Below, one piece after another: positions 1-8,903 of a stretch of DNA of 64,000 bases (the first letter of the stretch is position 1; every line of letters begins with the position of its first letter). The notes under the pieces are model-generated. The model did no database searches and had not been told where the DNA came from. It worked only from the letters and a program-made list of their open reading frames with translations. The position numbers were made by a program, and so were the translations under genes. The stretch covers positions 7,502,001-7,566,000 of the forward strand of contig NC_017093.1 of the NCBI RefSeq assembly GCF_000284295.1. Direction: 5' to 3'. The stretch is from Actinoplanes missouriensis 431. GTDB lineage: Bacteria > Actinomycetota > Actinomycetes > Mycobacteriales > Micromonosporaceae.

Positions 1-207
1 ACGATGGCGCAGAAACTGGTGGCGTCCAACCGGGGCCGGTGGACGCAGACCACGACCGGCTCGCTGCGGCGCGGGCAGACCAGCTATGTCTACGGCCGGC
101 GGGCCCAGCCGTGCCGCCGCTGCGGCAGCGCCATCCAGAAAGCCGAGCAGGACGAGCGCGTCACTTACTGGTGTCCGCGCTGCCAGCCCGCTCCGACGGA
201 ATCTTGA
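1..207 (+). CDS. Fpg/Nei-family DNA glycosylase, C-terminal part (5' truncated by window edge)
   Basis: The open frame runs in from the window edge and stops at 205-207. About 68 residues are visible. They hold the C-terminal zinc finger of Fpg/Nei base-excision glycosylases: a CRRC pair and a CPRC pair about 20 residues apart, preceded by a Gly/Arg/Gln-rich stretch and the GRRAQPC entry to the finger. Family knowledge: this finger binds DNA beside the lesion in formamidopyrimidine and endonuclease VIII glycosylases. The catalytic N-terminal Pro is outside the window, so Fpg and Nei cannot be told apart. The 3' end overlaps the end of the convergent pspM gene by 47 bases. Confidence 0.85.
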   Translation, partial: TMAQKLVASNRGRWTQTTTGSLRRGQTSYVYGRRAQPCRRCGSAIQKAEQDERVTYWCPRCQPAPTES

Positions 208-958
208 TCTCGTTGGTCCGCAGCTCGGCCAGGCCCTCCGCGAAACCACGCAGCCGGTCGGCCGCCTCGATCAGACCGAAGTACGCCGGGTGGCGGCTGT
301 CGGCGACCGGATGCCCGTCCTCCGCGACGTAACTCGCGGCGGCGGCGACGAGGTTCTCGTACTCCAGCACGCCCTCGGTGAACTGCTCGGCCAGACCCGC
401 GTGCGAGCGCTCCAGCACCTCACGCCGGTCCGGGTGGCTCAGCGGGATGGCCCGCTCCACACTCGCCACCCGCTGGCCCAGCTCGCGCAGCCACTGCTCG
501 GCGCCGGCCGCCTCGATCGCGGCCGGCTCGCCGAGCCCGGTCAGCAGGCCGCTGAGGCCCGCCATGGTCTGCGACGCGCGGTCCAGCCGGTCCCAGCTGT
601 CGGCGATCGCGGAGCCGCGCAGCGCGTAACGGTTCTTCTGCCGGCGGACCTCCTGCAGGACCGTGCGGCCGGCCGGGATGCGCTCCAGCGCGGCCGTCAG
701 TTTCGGCGAGCCGATCGCCGGGGGCGGCGGCGGGGGCGCGGGTGTCGCGGCGAGCTCCCGGTGGTCGCTCCAGCGGAACCAGGCGAGCACGGCCGAGCCG
801 CCGGCGGCAGCCGCCCACGCGGCGTCGGCGATGCCGATCCCCGCGTAGGGCGTCAGGACCACCGCGGCGCCGGTGAACCCCGCCCCGAGCACGCTCCACC
901 GGCGTGCCGCGCCGCGCAGCCGCTTGAGCCGCCGGAAATACCTGGTCCGCTCGTCCAC
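161..958 (-). CDS. Phage-shock envelope stress protein PspM-like membrane protein
   Basis: A 265-residue protein with a basic N-terminus, two hydrophobic segments at about residues 22-62, a proline-rich linker near residue 75 and a mostly helical soluble C-terminus. It starts with GTG at 958, preceded by a GGGAGG ribosome site, 19 bases after pspA. In Mycobacterium the gene directly downstream of the pspA homologue (Rv2744c) encodes PspM (Rv2743c), the membrane partner that tethers PspA; position, size and topology match. The name rests mainly on that synteny. The last 47 bases overlap the convergent glycosylase gene. Confidence 0.7.
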   Translation of the reverse strand: MDERTRYFRRLKRLRGAARRWSVLGAGFTGAAVVLTPYAGIGIADAAWAAAAGGSAVLAWFRWSDHRELAATPAPPPPPPAIGSPKLTAALERIPAGRTVLQEVRRQKNRYALRGSAIADSWDRLDRASQTMAGLSGLLTGLGEPAAIEAAGAEQWLRELGQRVASVERAIPLSHPDRREVLERSHAGLAEQFTEGVLEYENLVAAAASYVAEDGHPVADSRHPAYFGLIEAADRLRGFAEGLAELRTNEIKIPSERAGSADTSK

Positions 959-977
959 CCGTCAGTCCTCCCCGAAC

Positions 978-1838
978 TCAGCCGGCAGCGGTGGTGTCGC
1001 CCCGCTTCTGGTTCATGCTGGCGCGGATCTCGTCGAGCCGGGCCACGCTGGCCGGGTCGGCGGCCGGCGGGGTGGACTGGCCGACGGCGGGCTGCGCCGC
1101 GGTGCCACCCAGTTTCTCGCCGGCCATGCTGGCCCGGATCTGCTCCAGCCGGGACGAGCCGGCCAGGTCCAGGCTGGACTTCTGCACCTCCAGGATCCGC
1201 CCCTCGACGGAGTTGGAGGCGAGCTCGGCGCGACCCATGGCGTTCGCGTAGCGCTCCTCGATCTTGTCGCGCACCTGGTCCAGCGACGGGGTGTTGCCCG
1301 GCGCGGCGAGCTGCGACATCGACTCGAGCGATTTCGCCACGGTCTCCTGCATCTTGGCCTGCTCGAGCTGGCTCAGCAGGCGGGAGCGCTCGGCGATGCG
1401 CTGCTGCAGCACCATCGCGTTGTTCTCCACCGCCTTGCGGGCCTGGCCGGCCGCGGCGAGCGCCTGGTCGTGCAGGGTCTTGAGGTCTTCCATCGACTGC
1501 TCGCCGGAGACCAGCTGGGTCGCCAGCGTCTGCGCGGTCGCCTCGTATTTCTGGGCCTCGGCCTCGTCGCCACCGGCGCGGGCACGGTCGGCCAGCACGA
1601 GCGCCTGCCGGGCCATGCCCTGCAGTTTCTCGACCTCGGACATCTGCCGGGACAGCTTCATCTCGAGCTGCCGCTGGTTGCCGATGACGGCCGCGGCCTG
1701 CTGCACGAGCGCCTGGTGCTGTCGCTGGGCGTCCTCGATGGCCTGCTGGATCTGAACCTTCGGGTCGGCGTATTCATCGATTTTCGCGCCGAAGAGCGCC
1801 ATCATGTAATGCCAGCCCTTGACGAACGGATTCGCCAT
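978..1838 (-). CDS. pspA: PspA/IM30 family envelope stress protein
   Basis: A 286-residue PspA/IM30 protein. The N-terminus ([20 protein letters not shown]) followed by the [14 protein letters not shown] segment is characteristic, and almost the whole chain is predicted long helix and coiled coil rich in Gln, Glu and Ala. The start at 1838 is chosen because a GAGGGG ribosome site lies nine bases upstream; an in-frame start at 1856 has no such site. Family role: a membrane-binding scaffold that stabilises the cytoplasmic membrane under envelope stress. It lies between clgR and pspM, the same order as the mycobacterial Psp locus. Confidence 0.93.
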   Translation of the reverse strand: MANPFVKGWHYMMALFGAKIDEYADPKVQIQQAIEDAQRQHQALVQQAAAVIGNQRQLEMKLSRQMSEVEKLQGMARQALVLADRARAGGDEAEAQKYEATAQTLATQLVSGEQSMEDLKTLHDQALAAAGQARKAVENNAMVLQQRIAERSRLLSQLEQAKMQETVAKSLESMSQLAAPGNTPSLDQVRDKIEERYANAMGRAELASNSVEGRILEVQKSSLDLAGSSRLEQIRASMAGEKLGGTAAQPAVGQSTPPAADPASVARLDEIRASMNQKRGDTTAAG

Positions 1839-1933
1839 CTCGTGGTGTCCCCTCAAATGTCGCTCCGCCGGACGCGCTGCCTCGGCCCGGTGAGCCTCGG
1901 TGGCGCGAACCCCATCGTGTCAGCCCGACGCCA

Positions 1934-1946
1934 GTGACGTCACGTG
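1934..1946. promoter_or_regulatory. Palindromic site in the clgR-pspA intergenic region
   Basis: GTGACGTCAC is a perfect 10-base palindrome at 1934-1943 and is continued by an overlapping CACGTG at 1941-1946. It lies about 100 bases upstream of the pspA start. The position suits an operator or promoter element for pspA, but no known factor is assigned. A lone GCGAAC half-site, resembling half of a ClgR box, lies at 1905-1910. Confidence 0.3.
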
Positions 1947-2067
1947 TCCTACGGGGGATCTCAGGGTTCTCCCCCGGCTTCGAGGCTACGCTCCCCCGGG
2001 CCGGACGACACGTGCCGCAGACACAGAAACGCACCGGAACCCGCCCGGTGCGCCCCCGAAAAGATGA

Positions 2068-2439
2068 TCATGCAGCGTAGACGACGTCCCGCTTCTTCCG
2101 TGTCGCGTGCAGCGTCGCTTTCAGCGGTGAGTCCTGGCGCACCGAGACGGAGACGTTTCCATCCGTCGCCTTGTCCTCGACCGGGACGAGCACGCCTTCC
2201 ATGTTCTCCGCGAGGGCGAGAGTGTTGCTGACCTCACTGAGCAACTCGGAGAGGCGGGCCCCGAGCGCGTCACAGATCGCCGCGAGCAGCTCGCTGGACG
2301 CCTCTTTCTGACCGCGCTCGATCTCGGACAGGTATCCCAGGCTCACATTCGCAGCTGTCGACACCTCGCGCAGCGTGCGGTGCTGTCCCTGCCGGCGCGC
2401 CCGAAGTGCGTCGCCGATAACGCGGCGTAGCAGGACCAT
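2068..2439 (-). CDS. clgR: ClgR-type XRE-family transcriptional regulator
   Basis: A 123-residue regulator with a helix-turn-helix at about residues 10-65 ([26 protein letters not shown]). This is the ClgR signature; ClgR activates clp protease genes and the psp locus in actinobacteria. The start at 2439 is chosen over upstream in-frame codons because AGGAGG lies just before it and the chain then begins at the HTH domain. The protein ends in Ala-Ala, the kind of C-terminus through which ClgR is degraded by ClpP in related genera (known of the family; inferred here). The order clgR-pspA-pspM supports the call. Confidence 0.92.
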   Translation of the reverse strand: MVLLRRVIGDALRARRQGQHRTLREVSTAANVSLGYLSEIERGQKEASSELLAAICDALGARLSELLSEVSNTLALAENMEGVLVPVEDKATDGNVSVSVRQDSPLKATLHATRKKRDVVYAA

Positions 2440-2568
2440 GGCACCTCCTCCTGCGGGCGGGGCCGCCGGCATACGCCGGAGGCTTCCCGCAACCGTACCT
2501 GGCGCGAGCCATGCCGACATCCCGCCCCGCCGAATTCCCGGACCCACCGGCCGGCGGCCTATCCGGAC

Positions 2569-2594
2569 AACGATCATGGGACCGGGAGAATTCC
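2569..2594 (-). promoter_or_regulatory. Candidate ECF-sigma (SigE-like) promoter for clgR
   Basis: On the minus strand GGAAT (2594-2590) is followed after 17 bases by CGTT (2572-2569). This matches the GGAAC / CGTT pattern of SigE-type extracytoplasmic sigma factors. It lies about 130 bases upstream of the clgR start. In mycobacteria clgR-pspA is under SigE control, which fits. The match is by eye and is short. Confidence 0.35.
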
Positions 2595-2598
2595 CAGT

Positions 2599-3093
2599 TC
2601 AGGCGCGAGCCGGTGTGGCGCGGAGAGCGTCGGTGAGCAATTGCAGGACGGCCGTCACACTTTCGGTGCGGACGGCGTCCCGGTTTCCGTCGAGTTGCAG
2701 CTCGCGCACCTCGGCGACCCCCGGGCCGGAAACGGCGACATACACCAGGCCGACCGGCTTGCCGCCCTGTGGCTCCGGGCCCGCGACGCCGGTGGTGGCC
2801 AGGCCCCAGTCCGCGCCGCAGCGCTCGCGGGCGCCGGACGCGAGCTCGGCGGCCACGTCCCGGTCCACCGGCCCCCGCTCTTCGAGCAATTCCTCCGGTA
2901 CGCCGGCGAGCCGCGCCTTGAGCTCGGTGGCGTAGACCACCATTCCCCCTCGGTACACCGAACTGACGCCGGCGATCTCCACGATGGTGGCGGCCACCAG
3001 GCCACCGGTGAGCGACTCGGCGGTCGCCAGCGTCTCATGCCGCTCGACGAGCTGGTGCACCGCTGCCGCCGCGGCCACTGACATCTCCACCAC
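2599..3093 (-). CDS. cinA: CinA-family protein, nicotinamide-nucleotide amidohydrolase domain
   Basis: A 164-residue stand-alone CinA C-terminal (PncC) domain. The motifs AESLTGG near residue 24 and TTGVAGP..QGGKPVG near residues 100-115 are those of NMN amidohydrolases, which return nicotinamide mononucleotide to NaMN in pyridine nucleotide salvage. The N-terminal molybdopterin-like half of full CinA is absent, as in many actinobacteria. It lies six bases after pgsA and is probably co-transcribed. The exact start is uncertain: GTG at 3093, GTG at 3090 and ATG at 3084 are all in frame near a GGAG site. Confidence 0.9.
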   Translation of the reverse strand: MVEMSVAAAAAVHQLVERHETLATAESLTGGLVAATIVEIAGVSSVYRGGMVVYATELKARLAGVPEELLEERGPVDRDVAAELASGARERCGADWGLATTGVAGPEPQGGKPVGLVYVAVSGPGVAEVRELQLDGNRDAVRTESVTAVLQLLTDALRATPARA

Positions 3094-3099
3094 GAACTC

Positions 3100-3690
3100 C
3101 TACCGCCGTGCGCCCGCCCGCAAGCGCAACGCCTCCACCAGGTACGCCACCCCGGTCACCACGGTGACCACGAGCGCGGCGCCCATGAGGCATACCCCGA
3201 TCAGGCGCGCCGATTCCGGAACCGGCCACAGGTACCAGGCGATCGCCACGATCTGCAGCCCGGTCTTGAGCTTGCCACCCCGGGAGGCCGGAATGATGCC
3301 GTACCGGATCACCCAGAACCGCAGAGCGGTGACTCCCCACTCGCGGACCAGGATGGCGATCGTGACCCACCAGGGCAGGTGGTCGTAGGCGGAGAGCAGC
3401 ACCAGAGCCGTACCGGTGAGGGCCTTGTCCGCGATCGGGTCGGCGACCTTGCCGAACGACGTGACCAGATGCCACCGGCGGGCGATCCACCCGTCCACGA
3501 AGTCGGTCGCGGAGGCCACGCAGAACGCCAGACAGGCGGCGATCCGCCAGTCCGGGTCGGTCATCTCGGACGCGATGACCAGAGCCACGAAGACGGGGAT
3601 GAGCACGATCCGGACCACGGTCAACGCGTTCGCCGCGTTGTAGAGCGACACCACGCGCGGCGCGGGCACCGGAGCAGGCTCGTTGGTCAC
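3100..3690 (-). CDS. pgsA: CDP-diacylglycerol-glycerol-3-phosphate 3-phosphatidyltransferase
   Basis: A 196-residue integral membrane enzyme. The CDP-alcohol phosphatidyltransferase motif is complete in the segment starting [12 protein letters not shown] and ending [10 protein letters not shown], with all four metal-binding aspartates. Several hydrophobic helices follow. It makes phosphatidylglycerophosphate, the precursor of phosphatidylglycerol and cardiolipin. Its GTG start overlaps the rimO stop (GTGA), indicating translational coupling. The same neighbour (pgsA3) lies by clgR in mycobacteria. Confidence 0.93.
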   Translation of the reverse strand: MTNEPAPVPAPRVVSLYNAANALTVVRIVLIPVFVALVIASEMTDPDWRIAACLAFCVASATDFVDGWIARRWHLVTSFGKVADPIADKALTGTALVLLSAYDHLPWWVTIAILVREWGVTALRFWVIRYGIIPASRGGKLKTGLQIVAIAWYLWPVPESARLIGVCLMGAALVVTVVTGVAYLVEALRLRAGARR

Positions 3691-5144
3691 CGCGCCACCG
3701 GCGCTGCCGAGATCATCTCCACCGGCACCGCGATCAGGTCGACGCCCTCGGTGCCGGTGACGGTGGCCCGGACCAGGTCACCGGGGCGCAGGGCGGACAG
3801 GTCGACGCCGCTCTCCCCGGCGACGAGCGTGGTGGAGCCGTCGACCTCGGGGGCCTGGTGCTCGGCGCGGCCCTCGACCTCGTCGCCCTCGATCGTGTCG
3901 ACGAGCACCTCGACGGTGGCGCCGATCCGCTCCTCGGCGCGCTGGGCACACAGCTCCTCGGCAAGCGCGGTGATCCGCTCGTACCGCTTCTGGACGGTCT
4001 CCTGGTGGACCTTGCCGGTCATGCCGGCGGCCTCGGTGCCGTCCTCGTCGCTGTAGTCGAAGATGCCGATCGCGTCGAGCCGGGCCTCGTTGAGGAAGCG
4101 GACCAGCTCCTCGTACTCCTGCTTGGTCTCGCCGGGGAAGCCGACGATGAAGTTGCTCCGGGCGCCCGCCTGCGGCGCGAACCTGCGGGCCGAGTCGAGC
4201 AGCTCGAGGAAGCGCTCGGTGGAGCCGAACCGGCGCATCCGGCGCAGCACCGTCTCGCTGGAGTGCTGGAAGGAGAGGTCGTAGTAGGCCGCGACGCCGG
4301 GCGTGGTGGCGATCGTCTCGACCAGGCCGGGGCGGGTCTCGGCGGGCTGGAGGTAGCTGGCGCGCACCCGGACGATGCCGTCGACCGCGGCGAGCTGCGG
4401 CAGCAGTTTCTCCAGCAGGCGCGGGTCGCCCAGGTCCTTCCCGTACGACGTGCTGTTCTCGCTCACCAGGACGAGCTCGCGGACGCCGGTCTTGGCCAGC
4501 CACTCCGCCTCGGCGAGCAGCTCCTGCGGGTCGCGGGAGACGAAGGCGCCGCGGAACGCCGGGATCGCGCAGAACGAGCAGCGCCTGTCGCAGCCGCTGG
4601 CCAGTTTGAGCGACGCCACCGGGCCGGTGTCCAGCCGGCGGCGCAGCACGGTGCGCAGGTGGGCCGGGGTGTGCTCGTCGACGGTGGCGTGACCGGGGAC
4701 GACGACCTTGGCGGCGCGCCGCTCCACCGGAGTGATCGGGAGCAGCTCGCGGCGGTCCCGCGGGGTGTGCGCGTCGAGGCTCTCGCCGCGCAGCACGGCG
4801 TCGAGCCGGTCGGTGATGTCGGTGTAGTCGTCGAAGCCGAGGACCGCGTTCGCCTCGGGGAGGTTGTCGGCGAGCTCCTTGCCGTACCGCTCGGCCATGC
4901 AGCCGGCGGCCACCACCTTGGCGCCGGTGTCGGCGGCCGCGAGCAGCGTGTCGATCGAGTCCTGCTTCGCCTTCTCCACGAAGCCGCAGGTGTTCACGAC
5001 GACCACGTCGGCGCCCTCGGCGTCGGTGCCCACCTCCCAGCCCCCGGCGTCGAGACGGGCGGCGAGCTCTTCCGAGTCGACCTCGTTACGGGCGCAGCCC
5101 AGGGTCAGCAGGGCGACGCGGCGGGAAGAAGGGGTTGCAGACAC
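3687..5144 (-). CDS. rimO: Ribosomal protein S12 methylthiotransferase RimO
   Basis: A 485-residue radical-SAM methylthiotransferase with three domains in order: an N-terminal UPF0004 domain ([14 protein letters not shown], then [13 protein letters not shown], with Cys ligands), the radical SAM core with [11 protein letters not shown] near residue 187, and a C-terminal TRAM domain. RimO adds a methylthio group to an aspartate of ribosomal protein S12. The NTCGF..KQDS and [14 protein letters not shown] sequences favour RimO over MiaB. The start at 5144 is GTG and has no clear ribosome site. Confidence 0.95.
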   Translation of the reverse strand: MSATPSSRRVALLTLGCARNEVDSEELAARLDAGGWEVGTDAEGADVVVVNTCGFVEKAKQDSIDTLLAAADTGAKVVAAGCMAERYGKELADNLPEANAVLGFDDYTDITDRLDAVLRGESLDAHTPRDRRELLPITPVERRAAKVVVPGHATVDEHTPAHLRTVLRRRLDTGPVASLKLASGCDRRCSFCAIPAFRGAFVSRDPQELLAEAEWLAKTGVRELVLVSENSTSYGKDLGDPRLLEKLLPQLAAVDGIVRVRASYLQPAETRPGLVETIATTPGVAAYYDLSFQHSSETVLRRMRRFGSTERFLELLDSARRFAPQAGARSNFIVGFPGETKQEYEELVRFLNEARLDAIGIFDYSDEDGTEAAGMTGKVHQETVQKRYERITALAEELCAQRAEERIGATVEVLVDTIEGDEVEGRAEHQAPEVDGSTTLVAGESGVDLSALRPGDLVRATVTGTEGVDLIAVPVEMISAAPVAR

Positions 5145-5268
5145 CCCGTAAGGTTAGCGGCCTTCTGAAGCACCGACTTCGTCCGCTCGGCCGGTAACCC
5201 GCAGAACACGAATTGTTCATCAAGGTCAATACGTGGGGTAAATGTCACCCAGGTAGATTTCTCGATTT

Positions 5269-6501
5269 GTGCAGCCATTCCGAAATCGGGGGATTTTCCC
5301 GGAAGTAACGCTCATTCTAGCCCTGGCCGTCATCGCGGGGGCCCTGCGCTACCTGGGGTTCGGCCTGGTGTCCGGCGACTACGAGGGCTTTCTGCGGCCG
5401 TGGGCGCAATTCATCGCGGCGAACGGCGGATTCGACGCCCTCGCGCATGATTTCGCCGATTACAACGTTCCGTACCTCTATGTCCTGACCGCGCTCACCT
5501 GGCTCGCCACCCACTCCCCGCTCGGCATGATGCTCCTCGTCAAGCTGACCTCTGTCGCGTTCGACGTGGTGATGGCGTACTACGCCGGGCGGATCGTCGG
5601 ACTGCGGTGGCCGGACTGGCGGATCCGGGCGCTCGCCGCCGTGAGCGTGCTGCTGCTCCCCACCGTCGTGCTGAACGGCGCCTACTGGGCCCAGTGCGAC
5701 TCGATCTACACCGCGCTGACCCTGGCCGGGCTCTACCACCTGCTGCGGGACCGGCCCTGGTGGGGCGTCGCGCTGCTCGGGCTCAGCCTCACCGTCAAAC
5801 TCCAGGCGATCTTCGTCTTCCCGGCCCTGCTGACCCTGCTGCTGGCCGGGCGGATCCGCTGGCGGCACCTGCTGACGATCCCGGCGGTCTACCTGCTCTG
5901 CGCGGTGCCGGCGTGGCTGGCCGGCCGGCCGTTCGGCGACCTCATGCTGATCTACCTGCACCAGTCCGGCCAGTACGGCGGCCTGACACTGGGCGCGCCG
6001 TCGATCTACGCGTACGTCCGGCCCGGCGAGCAGCTCGACACGATCCGGACCGCCGGCTCGCTGCTCGCGGTCGCCGCCGTGCTGGTCGTCATCTGCGTGC
6101 TGCTGATCCGGCGGATCCGGTTCGACCGGACCGGCACGGTGCTGCTCTTCGCGACGTTCAGCATCCTCGTGCCGTTCCTGCTGCCGAGCATGCACGAGCG
6201 GTACTTCTTCCAGGCCGAGGTGCTGGCGGTCGTCGCCGCGTTCTGGCTGCCCCGCGAGCTCTGGTACGTGCCGCTGCTGACCCAGGCGGCCACGTTCGCC
6301 GAGTACCAGGACTACCTCTTCGGCACTCCGGAGGTCGTCGATCTGCGGATCCTCGCCCTCCTCACCGGGGCGGCGCTGGTCGCCACCGCGTCCCGGCTGC
6401 TCCGCCACGACCGGGAGCCCGATCCACCCGTACCGGTGCAGGCGGAGGCACCGACGCCCGCGCCGGTGGAGGAGACGGCCCGGGTCCCGCAGCCCGTCTG
6501 A
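5269..6501 (+). CDS. GPI18-like membrane mannosyltransferase (paralogue A)
   Basis: A 410-residue polytopic protein with about ten hydrophobic helices and a short Pro/Glu-rich cytoplasmic tail. Segments such as DYEGFLRPWAQFIAANGG, FADYNVPYLY, LNGAYWAQCDSIYTALTLAG, TVKLQAIF and LLPSMHERYFF are typical of bacterial GT-C glycosyltransferases related to Gpi18 mannosyltransferase. These use a lipid-linked sugar at the membrane; the acceptor here is unknown. Start is GTG at 5269. The gene is followed 89 bases later by a close paralogue of similar size, so the pair looks like a tandem duplication. An exact substrate cannot be read from sequence. Confidence 0.75.
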   Translation: MQPFRNRGIFPEVTLILALAVIAGALRYLGFGLVSGDYEGFLRPWAQFIAANGGFDALAHDFADYNVPYLYVLTALTWLATHSPLGMMLLVKLTSVAFDVVMAYYAGRIVGLRWPDWRIRALAAVSVLLLPTVVLNGAYWAQCDSIYTALTLAGLYHLLRDRPWWGVALLGLSLTVKLQAIFVFPALLTLLLAGRIRWRHLLTIPAVYLLCAVPAWLAGRPFGDLMLIYLHQSGQYGGLTLGAPSIYAYVRPGEQLDTIRTAGSLLAVAAVLVVICVLLIRRIRFDRTGTVLLFATFSILVPFLLPSMHERYFFQAEVLAVVAAFWLPRELWYVPLLTQAATFAEYQDYLFGTPEVVDLRILALLTGAALVATASRLLRHDREPDPPVPVQAEAPTPAPVEETARVPQPV

Positions 6502-6590
6502 GTGAGACCTAGCTCTCGCAGGAGCGCCCGAAAACGCTGGTACCGGTATCTTCCGTCCATCTGTGTCGATCGCGCTGACGGGGAGCGACG

Positions 6591-7775
6591 TTGGACGGAG
6601 AAAGAAAACGGGCTGCGCCGGAGCTGCTGCTCACCATCGCGCTGGTCGCGGTGGCTGTCGCGGTACGCCTTCTCGGGCTGGGACTGGAGACCTACGACTG
6701 GCTCTGGTACCTGGACCCGTGGACCCGGTTCATCGCGGAGAACGGTGGCTTCGCCGCGCTGAAATTCCAGTTCGCGGACTACAACGTCCCGTACCTCTAC
6801 CTGCTCACCGGCTTCGTCTGGCTGTCCCAGCACACGCCGCTCGACGTCCTGGCCTGGATCAAACTGGGCTCGGTGGTCTTCGACGCCGTGCTGGCGGTCT
6901 ACGCCGCCCGGATCGTGGCTCTGCGCGGTCCGGGCTGGCGGATGCCGCTGCTCGCCGGGCTCACCGTGCTGCTGCTGCCGACCGTCGTGCTCAACGGCGC
7001 GTACTGGGGGCAGTGCGACACGATCTACAGCTCGTTCGCGGTGGCCGGGCTCTACTACCTGCTCCGCGGCCGGCCGTGGGTCGGTACCGCGCTGATCGGT
7101 GTGGCCTTCGCCTTCAAGCTGCAGGCGATCTTCCTCTTCCCGGTTCTCGCCGCTCTGCTGCTGACCGGCCGCCTGCGGTGGCGGTGCGTGATCACCATCC
7201 CGGCGGCCTACGTGCTGTTCGCGGTGCCGGCGTGGCTCGCCGGGCGGCCGTTCGGCGAGCTGATGCTGATCTACGCGAACCAGACCGGCAAGTTCCCGCA
7301 GCTCACCTACAGCGCGCCGAGCATCTACTCCTTCCTGCGCCCGGCGCCGCAGTACCTGGACATGGTCCGTACCGCCGGTGTGCTCTTCGCCGTGGCCGCG
7401 TTCCTCGCCCTGGTCTTCCTGCTCCTGGCGCGCCGGGTGGAGCTCGACACCGAGCACGTCGTCTACCTGGCGGCGGCGTCCGCGCTGATGGCGCCGTTCC
7501 TGCTGCCGGGCATGCACGAGCGGTACTTCATGCTGGCCGAGGTGCTGACCGTGGTCGCCGCGTTCTGGGCGCCGCGCAAGCTCTGGTTCGTCCCGGTGCT
7601 GGTGCAGGCCGCGTCGATCATCACCTACCAGACCTATCTGGTGCAGGCCAAGCCGGCGCCGGTGGATCTGCGGCTGCTCACGCTGCTGGTCCTCGCGGCG
7701 CTCGCCACACTCGTCGGCCGCCTGTTCCGGGGCTCTCTAGCGCCAACGCCGGTTAGCAATACGATTGCCGGGTGA
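6591..7775 (+). CDS. GPI18-like membrane mannosyltransferase (paralogue B)
   Basis: A 394-residue polytopic protein aligned with its upstream neighbour over almost its whole length: FADYNVPYLYLLTG, LNGAYWGQCDTIYSSFAVAG, FKLQAIFLFPVL, PAWLAGRPFGELMLIY, FLLPGMHERYF. It lacks the long acidic-proline tail of paralogue A. The start is TTG at 6591 with GGGGAG eight bases upstream; I see no better start. The stop overlaps the GTG of the next regulator gene (GTGA), implying coupling. Family and role as for paralogue A: a GT-C transferase probably acting in cell-envelope glycan assembly. Confidence 0.75.
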   Translation: MDGERKRAAPELLLTIALVAVAVAVRLLGLGLETYDWLWYLDPWTRFIAENGGFAALKFQFADYNVPYLYLLTGFVWLSQHTPLDVLAWIKLGSVVFDAVLAVYAARIVALRGPGWRMPLLAGLTVLLLPTVVLNGAYWGQCDTIYSSFAVAGLYYLLRGRPWVGTALIGVAFAFKLQAIFLFPVLAALLLTGRLRWRCVITIPAAYVLFAVPAWLAGRPFGELMLIYANQTGKFPQLTYSAPSIYSFLRPAPQYLDMVRTAGVLFAVAAFLALVFLLLARRVELDTEHVVYLAAASALMAPFLLPGMHERYFMLAEVLTVVAAFWAPRKLWFVPVLVQAASIITYQTYLVQAKPAPVDLRLLTLLVLAALATLVGRLFRGSLAPTPVSNTIAG

Positions 7776-8386
7776 CGAACCCGGAAGACCTCGCGGCCAT
7801 CGCCGCGCTCACCGACAGGGTACGGCGGGACGCATACCGCGCCGTGTCGGACGCGCGGCCGGCGCCGATCGGGCGGGACGAGGTGGCCGAGGCGCTCGGC
7901 GTCGGCCGGTCGCTCGCCGCTTTCCACCTCGACAAACTGGTCGACGCGGGACTGCTCGAGGTGTCGTACGCCCGCCGGTCGGGCCGGACCGGCCCCGGCG
8001 CCGGGCGTCCCGCCAAGCTCTACCACCTCACCGCGGCGGAGCATTCGGTCAGCGTGCCGCCGCGCGCCTACCGCACCGCCGCCGGGCTGCTGGCCGAGAC
8101 CCTGGAGCGGCTCGGGGCGGACGAGGCCCTGGCGAAGGTGGCACGGGCACACGGCCGCTCACTCGGCGACCTGTCCGCGCTCGGCTACGAGCCCGACTTC
8201 TCCGACCACACGGCGATCTTCCGGAACTGCCCCTTCCACCAGCTCGCCGAGCAGTTCCCCCCATTGATCTGCGGGATGAACCTGGCACTCGTCGAGGGGA
8301 TCGTGGAGGGCAGCGAGTGGACCGCCCGGATGGACGCGGCGCCTGGCCGGTGCTGCGTGACGTTGTCTAAAAAGCAAACTGATTGA
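7772..8386 (+). CDS. Winged-helix regulator with SufR-like cysteine motif
   Basis: A 204-residue protein. Residues 1-85 form an ArsR/SufR-type winged helix (EVAEALGVGRSLAAFHLDKLVDAGLL, then a Gly/Arg wing). The C-terminal half carries cysteines in the pattern FRNCPFHQLAEQFPPLICGMN and PGRCCVTL, as in SufR-type iron-sulfur cluster sensors that repress Fe-S assembly genes. No suf genes are in the window. It is translationally coupled to the mannosyltransferase upstream (GTGA overlap). The metal or cluster ligand is inferred from the cysteines only. Confidence 0.7.
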   Translation: MTNPEDLAAIAALTDRVRRDAYRAVSDARPAPIGRDEVAEALGVGRSLAAFHLDKLVDAGLLEVSYARRSGRTGPGAGRPAKLYHLTAAEHSVSVPPRAYRTAAGLLAETLERLGADEALAKVARAHGRSLGDLSALGYEPDFSDHTAIFRNCPFHQLAEQFPPLICGMNLALVEGIVEGSEWTARMDAAPGRCCVTLSKKQTD

Positions 8387-8417
8387 CTTTAGAAGGCCGG
8401 GCTGGTGAGCTGAGGTC

Positions 8418-8903
8418 ATGACCGACTTCCACCTGGCCCAGATCAACACCGCCCGGCTGCTCGCCCCGCTGGAAGACCCGTCGATGGCCGAGTTCGTCGC
8501 CGGCCTCAGCCTGATGAACGCGTTGGCCGACCGCTCGCCCGGCTTCGTCTGGCGGCTCGAGGGAGAGAACGGGGACGGCACGATCGCCGCGCCCACCGAC
8601 CCGATGCGGATCTACACGCTCTCGGTCTGGGAATCGGTCGAGCACTTGCGGGCATACGCCTACCAGAGCGAACACCTCGATTACCTGCGCCGCCGCCGCG
8701 AGTGGTTCGTTCCGCACGGGCACGAGACGGCGCTGGTGCTGTGGTGGATCCCGGCCGGCAAGCGCCCCACGCTGCGCCAGGGGATCTCCCGGCTGGGCCG
8801 GTTGGCCGCCGCCGGCCCGACCGCCGAGGCCTTCAGCTTCCGGCAGGTCTTCCCTAGTCCACGCGCAGCGACGCGAGAGTCTCTTCCAGCTCGTCCGGCT
8901 TGA
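8418..8903 (+). CDS. DUF3291 domain protein
   Basis: A 161-residue protein with a dimeric alpha-beta-barrel-like DUF3291 domain: FHLAQINTARLL near the start, SPGFVWRLEGENGDG, MRIYTLSVWESVEHLRAYAY and ETALVLWWIPAGKRP. The family resembles antibiotic-biosynthesis monooxygenase folds but its biochemistry is not settled. It lies 31 bases after the SufR-like regulator on the same strand, so the two may form a unit. The last 50 bases overlap the end of the convergent ftsK gene, so the final 16 or so residues may be poorly conserved. Confidence 0.8.
   Translation: MTDFHLAQINTARLLAPLEDPSMAEFVAGLSLMNALADRSPGFVWRLEGENGDGTIAAPTDPMRIYTLSVWESVEHLRAYAYQSEHLDYLRRRREWFVPHGHETALVLWWIPAGKRPTLRQGISRLGRLAAAGPTAEAFSFRQVFPSPRAATRESLPARPA

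Noticed and set aside
86-1483. A 465-codon open frame on the plus strand
   Set aside because: Antisense to pspA and pspM, which have clear families and ribosome sites.
1857-2067. A full ClgR box upstream of pspA
   Set aside because: Only one GCGAAC half-site (1905-1910) is present; the second half at the right spacing is missing.
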